DNA from: Thermococcus barossii
GTDB lineage: Archaea > Methanobacteriota_B > Thermococci > Thermococcales > Thermococcaceae
NCBI RefSeq assembly: GCF_002214465.1
Contig: NZ_CP015101.1
Coordinates: forward strand, 1,247,013-1,311,012
Length of the DNA stretch: 64,000 bases
Reading direction: 5' to 3'
Each line of letters begins with the position of its first letter. The stretch's first letter is position 1. The notes under the pieces are model-generated. The model had not been told where the DNA came from and searched no databases. It saw only the letters and a program-made list of their open reading frames with translations. The translations under genes and the position numbers were made by a program. Positions 53,148 to 60,859 of the stretch are shown here, piece after piece.

Positions 53148-53203
53148 GAGCGATGAAGACCTCTAGGGTATCTGAACGGTGATGATGGTCAAAGCCTGAG
53201 CTC
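53148..53203 (+). ncRNA. C/D box guide sRNA overlapping a convergent stop codon
   Basis: Terminal stem GAGC (53148-53151) with GCTC (53200-53203). Box C ATGAAGA (53153-53159), 12-base guide CCTCTAGGGTAT, D' CTGA (53172-53175), three bases, C' GTGATGA (53179-53185), 10-base guide TGGTCAAAGC, D CTGA (53196-53199). The D' guide predicts the C at position 5 of ATACCCTAGAGG, and the D guide the U at position 5 of GCUUUGACCA. Box C has A where U is usual, and the D guide is two bases short. The last two bases overlap the convergent hypothetical gene. Confidence 0.75.
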
Positions 53204-53543
53204 ACTCCTCTTCAATTTCCTCAATTTCTTCGAGAATTTCCTCGAACTCCTTGAAGTCCTCGCTCTTTGCAAGGAGTGTAACGAACTCGTCTATCTCCCT
53301 CTTCTCAAGGAAGGCTCCTGCCAGGAGCTTCCCCGTGTAGTGGTTGTTCTTTATCTCCCAGAACATGTAGAACTCCGGGAAGTTCTCCTTAATCCTCCTG
53401 TAGGCAACGCCGTATTTCGAGTCCTTCAGCGGGTTCTGCTCGAGGTAGAAATGGCCCGGCTCAAGTTCTATCATGTGGAGAATCGCTCCCCTCTTGGTTT
53501 TCACGAGCTTTACCTTAACGTCCCACTCCTTCAGAACCTTCAT
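53202..53543 (-). CDS. Conserved hypothetical protein
   Basis: 113 residues from ATG 53543 (GGTGTTCGCC upstream); the frame is open 17 codons further without support. Small alpha/beta protein: MKVLKEWDVKVKLVKTKRGAILHMIELEPGHFYLEQN in pieces, then PEFYMFWEIKNNHYTGKLLAGAFLEK and a strongly acidic end (EEILEEIEEIEEE). Reminiscent of small ligand-binding folds but no family recognised. Shares the strand with GcvH upstream. Confidence 0.65.
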   Translation of the reverse strand: MKVLKEWDVKVKLVKTKRGAILHMIELEPGHFYLEQNPLKDSKYGVAYRRIKENFPEFYMFWEIKNNHYTGKLLAGAFLEKREIDEFVTLLAKSEDFKEFEEILEEIEEIEEE

Positions 53544-53634
53544 GGCGAACACCGATGGAAATAGGGCGTCGAAATACTTAAGGGTTCCGAGCAAGGGAAG
53601 AGAAAAGTCAGGAAAACGCCTTCACAGGACGCCC

Positions 53635-54039
53635 TCAGAGGCTCTCAAGGTACTCGGCGTAAGCCTTGGCGTCCATGAGCTCCTTGAGCTCCTCGTCGAG
53701 GTTGCTCGGCTTGAGCTTGGCTATCCAGTTCTCGTAGGGATCCTCGTTGATAAGCTCCGGGGAGTCCTCAAGCTCCTCGTTGACCTCAACCACCTCGCCG
53801 CTGACCGGGGCGTAGACCTCGGAAACGGCCTTGACGCTCTCCAGCTCGCAGAGAACGTCGCCCTTGCTGACCTCTTTCCCGACCTCGGGAAGCTCGACGT
53901 AGGCGAGGTCGCCGAGCTCCTTCTGGGCGTAGTCGCTTATGCCAACGAGAACCGTTCCGTCCTCAAGAACCTGCGCCCACTCGTGGTCCTTTGTGTAGTA
54001 AAGGCCTTCCTTGACCTTGTATTCACCAACCTCAATCAT
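53635..54039 (-). CDS. gcvH: Glycine cleavage system H protein
   Basis: 134-residue lipoyl carrier: YTKDHEWAQVLEDGTVLVGI at the start, the lipoylation motif ELESVKAVSEVYAPVSG with the modified Lys at ~66, and EDPYENWIAKLKPSN. It shuttles the methylamine group between P, T and L proteins. ATG 54039 follows GGTGATGCTC. Minus-strand TATA GGTTTAAATC (54073-54082) predicts a start near 54052. No other gcv genes are in the window; it could also serve lipoate-handling proteins. Confidence 0.94.
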   Translation of the reverse strand: MIEVGEYKVKEGLYYTKDHEWAQVLEDGTVLVGISDYAQKELGDLAYVELPEVGKEVSKGDVLCELESVKAVSEVYAPVSGEVVEVNEELEDSPELINEDPYENWIAKLKPSNLDEELKELMDAKAYAEYLESL

Positions 54040-54202
54040 GAGCATCACCGTTTCCCTCTAGAACCGCCGGAGATTTAAACCTTTCCATAACGAGCCTTCC
54101 CCGCTTGAGTCCCGGAAGGACAGCACAAAAACCCTCCATTTTTTCAGCTTTATCCGAAGGGATTTCACATTTTTGGCCAATATCTTTGCGTCTGCAAAAT
54201 CG

Positions 54203-54208
54203 TTATAA
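54203..54208 (+). promoter_or_regulatory. Mrp operon promoter, leaderless
   Basis: TTATAA centred ~27 bases upstream of the mrpE ATG; the predicted transcription start coincides with the start codon and no ribosome binding site precedes it. Confidence 0.6.
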
Positions 54209-54231
54209 CCCTCCGCGCCCTAAAATACCAC

Positions 54232-54837
54232 ATGAGCCGCGTTCCCTTCTACCTGAAGGAGAGGCTTGAGAGCCTAAGGGAGAAGGTTCTCCATGAGGAG
54301 TTCGAGGCCTCGAAGCTCCCATCGTGGGAGAGGGTTGTTCTGACGTGGGCGGTTCTGATGGCCTTCTGGATCGTCATATCCGCAAGCTTGGAAATGAGAG
54401 ACCTCGCCCTTGGCGCGGCCGTTACGCTGATGATAGCAGCCTTCATGCGCGACCTCCTGACCGAGGACATAAGGAGAAGCGGCCACATCTTGGAGAAGCT
54501 CCTCTACTTCGCCTTCATCTACCTCCCGCAGTACCTCGTGATAATGGCCTTCCGCCTGCTGGAGAGCAACCTGAAGGTGGCGAAGAACGTGATTTTCATG
54601 GACATCAACCCCGGCATAGTCAAGATAAAGACCGACCTGCACTCGGACACCGGGGTAACCATACTCGCCAACTCCATAACCCTCACCCCGGGAACCCTGA
54701 CCCTCGACGTCAGCAAAAAGCTCGGTGAGACGTACCTCTACGTCCACTGGATAGATTTGGAGACCCTCAACCGCGAGAAGGCCGGAGAAAAGATAAAGGG
54801 GGACATCGAGGAATGGCTCAAGAAGGTCTTCTGGTGA
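54232..54837 (+). CDS. mrpE: Mrp-type Na+/H+ antiporter subunit E
   Basis: 201 residues, MnhE/MrpE family: a ~35-residue cytoplasmic lead, helices near ERVVLTWAVLMAFWIVISAS and LALGAAVTLMIAAFM, a third near LYFAFIYLPQYLVIMAF, and the conserved C-terminal domain DTGVTILANSITLTPGTLTLDV. First gene of an eight-gene membrane complex operon. Similar modules occur in Thermococcales hydrogenase and formate complexes; here it stands without catalytic partners in the window. Confidence 0.92.
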   Translation: MSRVPFYLKERLESLREKVLHEEFEASKLPSWERVVLTWAVLMAFWIVISASLEMRDLALGAAVTLMIAAFMRDLLTEDIRRSGHILEKLLYFAFIYLPQYLVIMAFRLLESNLKVAKNVIFMDINPGIVKIKTDLHSDTGVTILANSITLTPGTLTLDVSKKLGETYLYVHWIDLETLNREKAGEKIKGDIEEWLKKVFW

Positions 54838-55082
54838 GCGCCTTCTACGTGCTCGTCTTCACGGCGATGCTGATAACATACCGCGTGGTTAGGGGGCCGA
54901 CCCTGCCCGACAGGATAGTGGGCCTCAACACGATAACGACGAAGGTCGTAATCATAATAGCGGTCGTCTCGGTCATCAGGCGGGAGTACTACCTGGTGGA
55001 CCTCGCGATAGTCCTGCTTATGGTGAACTCCGTTGGCGGGCTTATCCTGGCGAAGTACATGGAGAGGAGGAGCCATGCTTGA
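54834..55082 (+). CDS. mrpF: Mrp-type antiporter subunit F
   Basis: 82 residues, three helices, with RVVRGPTLPDRIVGLNTITTK, the MrpF signature between helices 1 and 2. GTG 54834 gives a four-base stop-start overlap (GTGA), the pattern used repeatedly in this operon; ATG 54813 would add seven residues. Confidence 0.9.
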   Translation: MSAFYVLVFTAMLITYRVVRGPTLPDRIVGLNTITTKVVIIIAVVSVIRREYYLVDLAIVLLMVNSVGGLILAKYMERRSHA

Positions 55083-55389
55083 GGTTCTGCTGCTCCTGTT
55101 CGGTGAAGCCGTTATGGTGTTCGGGGCGCTGGGGATACTCCGCTTCCCAGATGTGTACACGAGGCTCCACGCGGCAAGCAAGTGCGACACCGGGGGTGCG
55201 ATGAGCATAATCCTCTCGCTGATACTGATGATGGACGCCCCCGCGCTCGTGAGGGCTAAGTTCCTCGTGCTCGCTTTCCTCATTGCAATGATAAACCCGA
55301 TGGTGAGCCACGCGATAGCGAGGGGAGCCTACAGGTACGGGGTAAAGCCAGAGGTAGTGGTGGACATGTATGCTTGGGACAATCCTTGA
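55075..55389 (+). CDS. mrpG: Mrp-type antiporter subunit G
   Basis: 104 residues: three helices and the MrpG signature LGILRFPDVYTRLHAASKCDTGG. ATG 55075 follows GGAGGAGCC and overlaps mrpF by eight bases. The C-terminus (KPEVVVDMYAWDNP) is short and soluble. Confidence 0.92.
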   Translation: MLEVLLLLFGEAVMVFGALGILRFPDVYTRLHAASKCDTGGAMSIILSLILMMDAPALVRAKFLVLAFLIAMINPMVSHAIARGAYRYGVKPEVVVDMYAWDNP

Positions 55390-55600
55390 CGTGGTCTTCA
55401 TGGCGATGATACTGCTCGCTGTGGCGGTGGTTGAGGAGAAGAACCTGGTTAGTGCGCTCGTTAAGTACTCCCTCCTCAGCCTGCTCTTCGTCCTGGCCCT
55501 CTTCGAGCTGAAGGCCCCAGATGTGGCCCTCTCGGCCATAGTCGTGGGGGCCATAGTGATAGGCGTCTTCCTGTTCACCATAGAGGAGGTGACCGGGTGA
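55370..55600 (+). CDS. DUF4040 subunit (MrpA C-terminal/MbhD-like)
   Basis: 76 residues, three helices with KNLVSALVKYSLLSLLFVLALFELKAPDVAL-type sequence (ELKAPDVALSAIVVGAI), corresponding to the DUF4040 portion at the end of long MrpA, encoded separately as in Mbh complexes. Overlaps mrpG by 20 bases. Confidence 0.85.
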   Translation: MLGTILDVVFMAMILLAVAVVEEKNLVSALVKYSLLSLLFVLALFELKAPDVALSAIVVGAIVIGVFLFTIEEVTG

Positions 55601-55839
55601 GGAGAGTTGCCCTGCCCCTCACACTGGCCCTCGGGGCAGTCCTGCTCGGACTGAGCTACGGACCCCCGTACGGCGGAAGCTACTCCTACTACGTGGCCAA
55701 CTGGGGCGAGATTGGGGTTCCCAACCTGGTCTCAGCAATCCTGGCCGGCTGGAGGGCCTACGACAGCCTCGGCGAGGCGAGTTTGCTCTTCACAGCGGTC
55801 ATAGGCTTCTACCTGCTCCTCGGGGGGAAGAAGAAGTGA
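55597..55839 (+). CDS. MbhE-like subunit (MrpA/MrpB linker homologue)
   Basis: 80 residues, two helices, a Tyr/Gly-rich loop (YGPPYGGSYSYYVANWGEIG) and VPNLVSAILAGWRAYDSLGEASLLFTAV, characteristic of the segment between MrpA and MrpB. GTG start in a GTGA overlap with the preceding gene. Confidence 0.82.
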   Translation: MRRVALPLTLALGAVLLGLSYGPPYGGSYSYYVANWGEIGVPNLVSAILAGWRAYDSLGEASLLFTAVIGFYLLLGGKKK

Positions 55840-56237
55840 AGATGAGCACCGTCGTGAGGAGCACCACCAAGATGGTGAGCCCCTTCCTCGTCACCTACGC
55901 GGCATACCTCATGCTCTACGGCCATCTGAGCCCCGGCGGCGGCTTCCAGGGAGGGGTAATCCTGGCCGTCGCGGTCATACTCCTCATAACCTCGCACGGC
56001 TACCAGAAGGTCAGGAAGAGGTTCCACTTCAACTGGGCCAGCCTTATGGAGAGCTCAGCCGGAGCCATGCTGGTGATTTTGGGGCTGGTAGGGCTCGCCT
56101 TCGGCGCCTTTTACTCAAACTTCCTCCCCATCGAGGGGGGCGTAATCCTCCCCTTCAACGTTATCGTCGGCCTTGAGGTCGGTGCGGCGTTCACCTTCGT
56201 CTTCTACATACTGCTGAGGTGGGTGGAAAGTGATTAG
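55836..56237 (+). CDS. mrpB: Mrp-type antiporter subunit B
   Basis: 133 residues, four helices: STVVRSTTKMVSPFLVTYAAYLMLYGHLSPGGGFQGG in pieces is the MnhB signature, with LSPGGGFQGGVILAVA. GTG 55836 overlaps the preceding stop by four bases; ATG 55842 is the alternative. Confidence 0.9.
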   Translation: MKMSTVVRSTTKMVSPFLVTYAAYLMLYGHLSPGGGFQGGVILAVAVILLITSHGYQKVRKRFHFNWASLMESSAGAMLVILGLVGLAFGAFYSNFLPIEGGVILPFNVIVGLEVGAAFTFVFYILLRWVESD

Positions 56238-56520
56238 CCCGGAGCAGGCGGGAGTTGTCATAATGCTCATTGGAATATACGGCCTGATGGCAAAGAGGGA
56301 GCCGGTGAAGCTGGTGCTCTCCATAAACCTCGTCTCCCTGGGCCTGGTGCTCTTCTTCATCGGGCTGGCCTACGCCCCTGGAAAGGACGTCCCGATAATG
56401 CCGACCGACCCAGTTGACCCCCTGCCTGCGACGCTGATGCTCACGACCCTCGTCGTTGACGTGGCCATAACATCGCTCGCCCTGGCGATAATAATCCGAA
56501 TAGGGAGGGACGGCTCGTGA
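56230..56520 (+). CDS. mrpC: Mrp-type antiporter subunit C (NuoK-like)
   Basis: 96 residues, three helices, IGIYGLMAKREPVKLVLSINLVSLGLVLFFI as in NuoK/MrpC, then DPVDPLPATLMLTTLVVDVAITSLALAI in two parts. GTG start eight bases before the mrpB stop; stop shared (GTGA) with mrpD. Confidence 0.9.
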   Translation: MISPEQAGVVIMLIGIYGLMAKREPVKLVLSINLVSLGLVLFFIGLAYAPGKDVPIMPTDPVDPLPATLMLTTLVVDVAITSLALAIIIRIGRDGS

Positions 56521-58016
56521 TTCCCCTGATAACAGCTATTCCACTCCTCTTCGCCTTCACAATAGTGATGCTGGACACCCTAAGGGTGAAGGGAGCCCCC
56601 ATAAAGGCCGCCTTTCTTCTCGGTGCCGTTCTCCCGGCCGGAGTCCCGCTCCTCCGGAACGGGACGGAGGTCGTCGGCGGCTGGAGCAGGGAGGCCGGGA
56701 TAGAGGTCGGAATCGGCGAGGTCAACGGACCGTTTATAGCCGGTGAGCTCATACTCTTCACCGCAGTTGCCATCTACTCCCTCTCCTACTTCGACTTCAG
56801 GGACAGAAAGACGGCCAAGGCCCTCGCCCTGTTCCTGCTTATCCACGCGGGCCTGCTGGGGGCGTTCATCTCACTCGACTTCTTCAACTTCTACATCTAC
56901 ATGGAGATTGCCTCGGTTGGAGCATTCGCCCTGGTGGCGTTCTCCGAAGAGCCCGGCTCCAGAAGGGCGGCCTTCAAGTACCTCATTCCCTCGCTCCTCG
57001 CCTCGTACATGTTTATCTTCGCGGTGGGCTTGATATACATGGAAACCGGGTACCTGAACGTGGACATCGTTGCCGAAGCGGCCATTCCAAGCAGGGAGCT
57101 CAGCGCCGCCCTCGGGATAGCCTTCGCCTCGCTCCTCCTCAAGGCGGGCATCTTTCCCCTTCACGGCTGGCTTCCCGATGCACATTCCGTCGCCCCAACT
57201 CCGGCGAGTGCATTGCTGAGCGGAGCCGTGGTGAAAGCTCCCGCCTACGGGATGATACTCCTGTTCTCAGCCCTCCCCCTCGGGGAAGCCATCAAAACGG
57301 TTGGAATGGCGATAGCGGCGGCTTCAATTTTCTTCGGCATAGCGATGGCCCTTCTCCAGAGGGACGCAAAGCGCCTGCTCGCCTACCACACGGTCTCCCA
57401 GATGGGCTACGTGCTCCTTGGAATTGCGAGCATGAACTTTACGGAGGCGGCATACTACGCGATGGCCCACTCCATCTTCAAGGGCGGTCTCTTCCTGGGT
57501 ATTGGAAGCCTCGGAAGGAAGAGCAGAAAACTCGGTGAGTTCGGCTACAGGGGCGCGCCGGTGATGGCGTTCTCGGTGCTTGCCCTGAGCCTCGCCATAG
57601 GAGGGGTTTCGCCTTTCATCGGGGCGTACGCCAAGGGCCTCATCTCCTCCGGCCTCTCAGGGAACTGGAGTCTGGTGGTTCCGCTCGGAACCGTCGGGAC
57701 GCTCGTGTCATTCACCAAGCTTAACCACTATCTGCTGAAGGGAAGCCCCGGGAAACTCAGAACGGCATGGAAGCTCTCCACCTCGGCCCTCGCCGTTGCA
57801 GCTCTTGGCCTTGGCATTTACCTCGGTGCAAAGGTTAAACCAGCCGATTTTATATACCTGGCAGTATCTGCGGCAATTTTCCTCGCTCTCCGGGAGCTGG
57901 GACTCTTTGACAGGGAAATAAAGGCGAAACCGGCTGAAGTCGGGAGGGAAATAAACGTCCTGACGGCGGTCTTTGTGAGTGTTATGCTGGCGCTGCTCCT
58001 ACTCCAGCGGCCTTAG
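56517..58016 (+). CDS. mrpD: Mrp-type antiporter subunit D (ND5/NuoL family)
   Basis: 499 residues, about 14 helices. Ion-channel features: FISLDFFNFYIYMEI with the helix 5 Glu, the Lys in GIFPLHGWLPDAHSVAPTPAS, and AHSIFKGGLFLGIGS. The only antiporter-type subunit of the operon, since the other large one, MrpA, is represented only by its two C-terminal fragments. GTG start. The 3' end overlaps the convergent ACT gene by 18 bases. Confidence 0.93.
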   Translation: MIPLITAIPLLFAFTIVMLDTLRVKGAPIKAAFLLGAVLPAGVPLLRNGTEVVGGWSREAGIEVGIGEVNGPFIAGELILFTAVAIYSLSYFDFRDRKTAKALALFLLIHAGLLGAFISLDFFNFYIYMEIASVGAFALVAFSEEPGSRRAAFKYLIPSLLASYMFIFAVGLIYMETGYLNVDIVAEAAIPSRELSAALGIAFASLLLKAGIFPLHGWLPDAHSVAPTPASALLSGAVVKAPAYGMILLFSALPLGEAIKTVGMAIAAASIFFGIAMALLQRDAKRLLAYHTVSQMGYVLLGIASMNFTEAAYYAMAHSIFKGGLFLGIGSLGRKSRKLGEFGYRGAPVMAFSVLALSLAIGGVSPFIGAYAKGLISSGLSGNWSLVVPLGTVGTLVSFTKLNHYLLKGSPGKLRTAWKLSTSALAVAALGLGIYLGAKVKPADFIYLAVSAAIFLALRELGLFDREIKAKPAEVGREINVLTAVFVSVMLALLLLQRP

Positions 58017-58406
58017 GACGACCTCCCTCACAACGTCCAGTGCCTCCAGCTCCTCCCGGAGTTCTTCGAGGGTGCCGCTCATCCCGCTCACGTCTATGAC
58101 CGCGACTATGCCGGCCAGGCCGATGGAGGATAGCTCCTCCGACTCGCTGAAGAGTATGTTGGCCCCGTGTTTTCCGAAGAGTCCGCTTATCCTCGCCAGC
58201 ACACCGGGTCTGTCCTCAACGACCAGCTCGACCTCCACAAGCTTCTTTCCTGGAAGCGCTATCCGCTCCATGTGAACCTCGTTGAGGTCGGTGTCTATCT
58301 CAAGAAGGAAATACGCTCCCTCCACCATCCCCAGCTCGTAGGCATAGTCCATGGGAAGCTCAACCCTGCCGTTCTCACGTATCCGGACTATCTCGTAGTG
58401 CCTCAT
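57999..58406 (-). CDS. ACT-domain protein with AbrB-like N-terminus
   Basis: 135 residues. Residues ~1-55 (MRHYEIVRIRENGRVELPMDYAYELGMVEGAYFLLEI in parts) look like a swapped-hairpin AbrB domain. From ~68 an ACT domain follows: LVEVELVVEDRPGVLARISGLFGKHGANIL. ACT domains bind amino acids; the pair suggests a small-molecule-responsive DNA-binding protein (inference). The minus-strand TATA GCTTTTATTG (58428-58437) lies so close that the mRNA is probably leaderless at ATG 58406. Confidence 0.75.
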   Translation of the reverse strand: MRHYEIVRIRENGRVELPMDYAYELGMVEGAYFLLEIDTDLNEVHMERIALPGKKLVEVELVVEDRPGVLARISGLFGKHGANILFSESEELSSIGLAGIVAVIDVSGMSGTLEELREELEALDVVREVVLRPLE

Positions 58407-58484
58407 GATTAGAGCTAACACTTCGAACAATAAAAGCCTTGTCTGGCGGAAGAATTATTAACCTGCCCGCCGTAGGAGGCCAAT

Positions 58485-59633
58485 ATGGAAATCATCGGAT
58501 ACGTCTTCGTGATCATTGCATTCGCGAGGCTACTCGCTGAAGGCTTTGAGAGGCTTGGCTATCCGGGATTCCTCGGCGAGATAACCGCGGGAATGATACT
58601 CAGCGCCGTCCTCGTTGAGATGCCGCGGGACCAGATGCTCCTCATGGCGGAGCTCGGCCTTTTCTTCCTAATGATTTCGGCGGGCCTTGAGGTAACACCG
58701 GAGGAACTCCACTACGCAGGAAAGAAGACACTGCCCCTTTACGTAGTCACCTATGCGACCATGTTACTGGTCACGCTGCCCTTTACGGGGTGGCAGTTGA
58801 ACTCCGATGCATTCATAGTGGCCGCGATAATATCAACGGCATCAGCCCCCATAGTTCTCCGCCTGAAACGCTTCTTCGGTGAGGACTTCATCCACGTTGC
58901 CCTCTCCTACGCGGTCATAAGCGAGATAATGAGCCTCTTCATAGTCTACGTAATGGTCAGGATACACGAGAACCCGGGAAACTACACGCCCGTTGTCGAA
59001 AGCCTGGTGAAGGATGCGGTTTTCATAGGCATCCTCATGTACATCAACTACATCATCGGAATAAGGCATAAGGTGAGGATAATACGCTTCCTCAGGAGGC
59101 TGAAGAGCGATGAGGCCGTCTTCGGTCTCTTTATGGTACTCTCAACGTCCCTGGCATTCATCAGCGATGAGATAGGCTTACATTTCAGTATCGGAGGATT
59201 TATGGCAGGTCTAATGATGCACAGCGATCTCGTCGGAACTAAGCAGTACGACAGACTGACCACCATCGTGAGCGGCGTTACCTACGGAATCTTCGCCCCG
59301 ATATTCTTCGCTTGGCGCGGGCTGAACTTCGAGACCGAGCTCTCCTTCGTGGTCATTGAGTTCTTCCTCCTGGTTTACGCGGTCAGGCTGGTGCTCTCGT
59401 CCCTCATAGTCAGGCACAACGATGTCCCCACCTCCGTCGTGAGGGGAGCAGGGATAGCCAGCTTCGGTGTTTTGGGCCTGCTTGTGGGCGAGATAGGTTT
59501 TGTCTCCGGCGTTTTAAGCCAGCACATGTACGCCATGGCGTCCCTCGCCAGCGTGCTCGGAATATTCACCTCGGCAACACTGGGCAGGACTATCAACCAT
59601 TATCAATCAAAAGGGCTTAAAAGGGAGGCTTAG
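58485..59633 (+). CDS. Cation:proton antiporter (CPA2/NapA-like)
   Basis: 382 residues, about 12 helices: GYPGFLGEITAGMILSAVLV, LFFLMISAGLEVTPEEL, AAIISTASAPIVLRLKRFF and ISDEIGLHFSIGGFMAGLMM carry the family blocks, although the double-Asp transport motif of NapA is replaced by STASAP and the acidic VMVRIHEN/SDEIG positions. It may thus be K+ or Na+ specific. GTAGGAGGCCAAT precedes the ATG; TATA AAGAATTATTAAC near 58451-58463. Confidence 0.85.
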   Translation: MEIIGYVFVIIAFARLLAEGFERLGYPGFLGEITAGMILSAVLVEMPRDQMLLMAELGLFFLMISAGLEVTPEELHYAGKKTLPLYVVTYATMLLVTLPFTGWQLNSDAFIVAAIISTASAPIVLRLKRFFGEDFIHVALSYAVISEIMSLFIVYVMVRIHENPGNYTPVVESLVKDAVFIGILMYINYIIGIRHKVRIIRFLRRLKSDEAVFGLFMVLSTSLAFISDEIGLHFSIGGFMAGLMMHSDLVGTKQYDRLTTIVSGVTYGIFAPIFFAWRGLNFETELSFVVIEFFLLVYAVRLVLSSLIVRHNDVPTSVVRGAGIASFGVLGLLVGEIGFVSGVLSQHMYAMASLASVLGIFTSATLGRTINHYQSKGLKREA

Positions 59634-59799
59634 ACGTAATTATGCCCTGTACACCGCCGTTGAAAGCCAAAGTTACCTCTGACTCGTTCTTTCCGATATA
59701 GCGAAACGTTTTTAAGCCTGCCCCAGAGTAGCGAGTAGATGAATCGCGGGTTTAGTCTATAATCGTCTAACGAGTGAGAAAAGAAAGGAGGAAGCTGAG

Positions 59800-60273
59800 A
59801 TGAGCTGGACAACCCCAAAGAGGGCCTTTATAGGAGCTGCCTCCGCGGAGGGAGGTACTAAGCTCAACGCCTTTGATAACGCACTCCTCAAGCTCGGCAT
59901 AGGCAACGTAAACCTCGTCAAGCTGAGCAGCGTCATACCAGCCCACATTGAGTGGATTGACGAGGTACACGACGTCCCCATAGGGATGCTCCTGCCCACT
60001 GTCTATGCCCATATCGAGAGCGACGAGCCGGGGATGACAATAAGCGCGGCCCTTGGAATAGGCATCAGCGAGAACAACGAGGGCGGCCTCATCTATGAGT
60101 ACGCCGGATACTGCACCAAGGAGGAGGCCGAGGAAATGGTCAGGAAGATGGTCGAGGAAGGCTTCGCCATGCGCGGCTGGAAGCTGGCCGAGTTCAAGGT
60201 TGCCAGCGCGAGCATAACGGTCGGAGAGAAACCCGCCGCGGCCATAGCCGCTGTCGTGATGTTCCCCTACTGA
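59800..60273 (+). CDS. pdaD: Pyruvoyl-dependent arginine decarboxylase
   Basis: 157-residue proenzyme. Self-cleavage within VKLSSVIPAHIEW (between the two serines, residues ~43-44) would create the N-terminal pyruvoyl group on the alpha chain. AFDNALLKLGIGNVNLVKLSS and the C-terminal ITVGEKPAAAIAAVVMFPY match the family. It makes agmatine for the polyamine pathway; the spermidine synthase gene lies 590 bases downstream. TATA CGTTTTTAAGCC near 59707-59718 gives a ~60-base leader, with GGAGGAAGCTGAG before ATG. Confidence 0.95.
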   Translation: MSWTTPKRAFIGAASAEGGTKLNAFDNALLKLGIGNVNLVKLSSVIPAHIEWIDEVHDVPIGMLLPTVYAHIESDEPGMTISAALGIGISENNEGGLIYEYAGYCTKEEAEEMVRKMVEEGFAMRGWKLAEFKVASASITVGEKPAAAIAAVVMFPY

Positions 60274-60764
60274 GCTCCATCAATCCTTTTTATATCCCTC
60301 AGAACGAACCACTTCCCCCTTTTCTCAAAAAGGACGTTGTATTTGGTACCTCCAAAAACCGCCCAGATCTGGACGAATTCGCTTCCATTGAGAATATACT
60401 CATTTGCCCATAGAATTTCAAAGCCCATATCCCGGAGGAATTCCACGGGGGGCGTCCTGAGAAGTACCCTGAAACGTGAACCACCGACCGTTTTCTCAAG
60501 AAAGCTCATAATCTCCAGAAAGACCATGTAGGGGTTCAAATCCTCAAGGGGGTACATGAATTTAATTGAATCACCATCTTCAAACGCCAGTGGATGTCTG
60601 CTCCCATTGAAGGTTACCAGGGAGAGATTTACGGCGGGCTCTTCTTCGGAGAACGTTATTTCACCCACAACATGTGGAATGCCGTACTTCATATTCTTGC
60701 GTACCTCCGGCACAGAGTCCTCGAGGAACTTTATAAGCTCCTTATGGACTTTCTCCCATTTCAT
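60267..60764 (-). CDS. Hypothetical protein
   Basis: 165 residues, soluble. Opens MKWEKVHKELIKFLEDSVPEVRKNMKYGIPHVVG in pieces (faintly like DUF1801), followed by alternating strands (AVNLSLVTFNGSRHPLAFEDGD, FRVLLRTPPVEFLRDMGFEILWA). No family assigned. Minus-strand TATA TTTTTATAAATA near 60788-60799. The 3' end overlaps pdaD by seven bases. More A+T-rich and with more relaxed codon use than its neighbours, so possibly acquired. Confidence 0.65.
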   Translation of the reverse strand: MKWEKVHKELIKFLEDSVPEVRKNMKYGIPHVVGEITFSEEEPAVNLSLVTFNGSRHPLAFEDGDSIKFMYPLEDLNPYMVFLEIMSFLEKTVGGSRFRVLLRTPPVEFLRDMGFEILWANEYILNGSEFVQIWAVFGGTKYNVLFEKRGKWFVLRDIKRIDGAQ

Positions 60765-60820
60765 CGTCTAAACTTTTTACGCATATTTATAAAAATATCC
60801 CCGCGTTCGCAGACCTCAAG

Positions 60821-60850
60821 GTTTAAAACCCAACGCCCTACCTAAGGGCG
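60821..60850 (+). promoter_or_regulatory. speE promoter with inverted repeat
   Basis: TATA GTTTAAAA (60821-60828) predicts a start near 60851. CGCCCT, five bases, AGGGCG (60834-60850) lies exactly between them, a place where a bound protein would block transcription. Confidence 0.5.
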
Positions 60851-60859
60851 GTGGGACAC

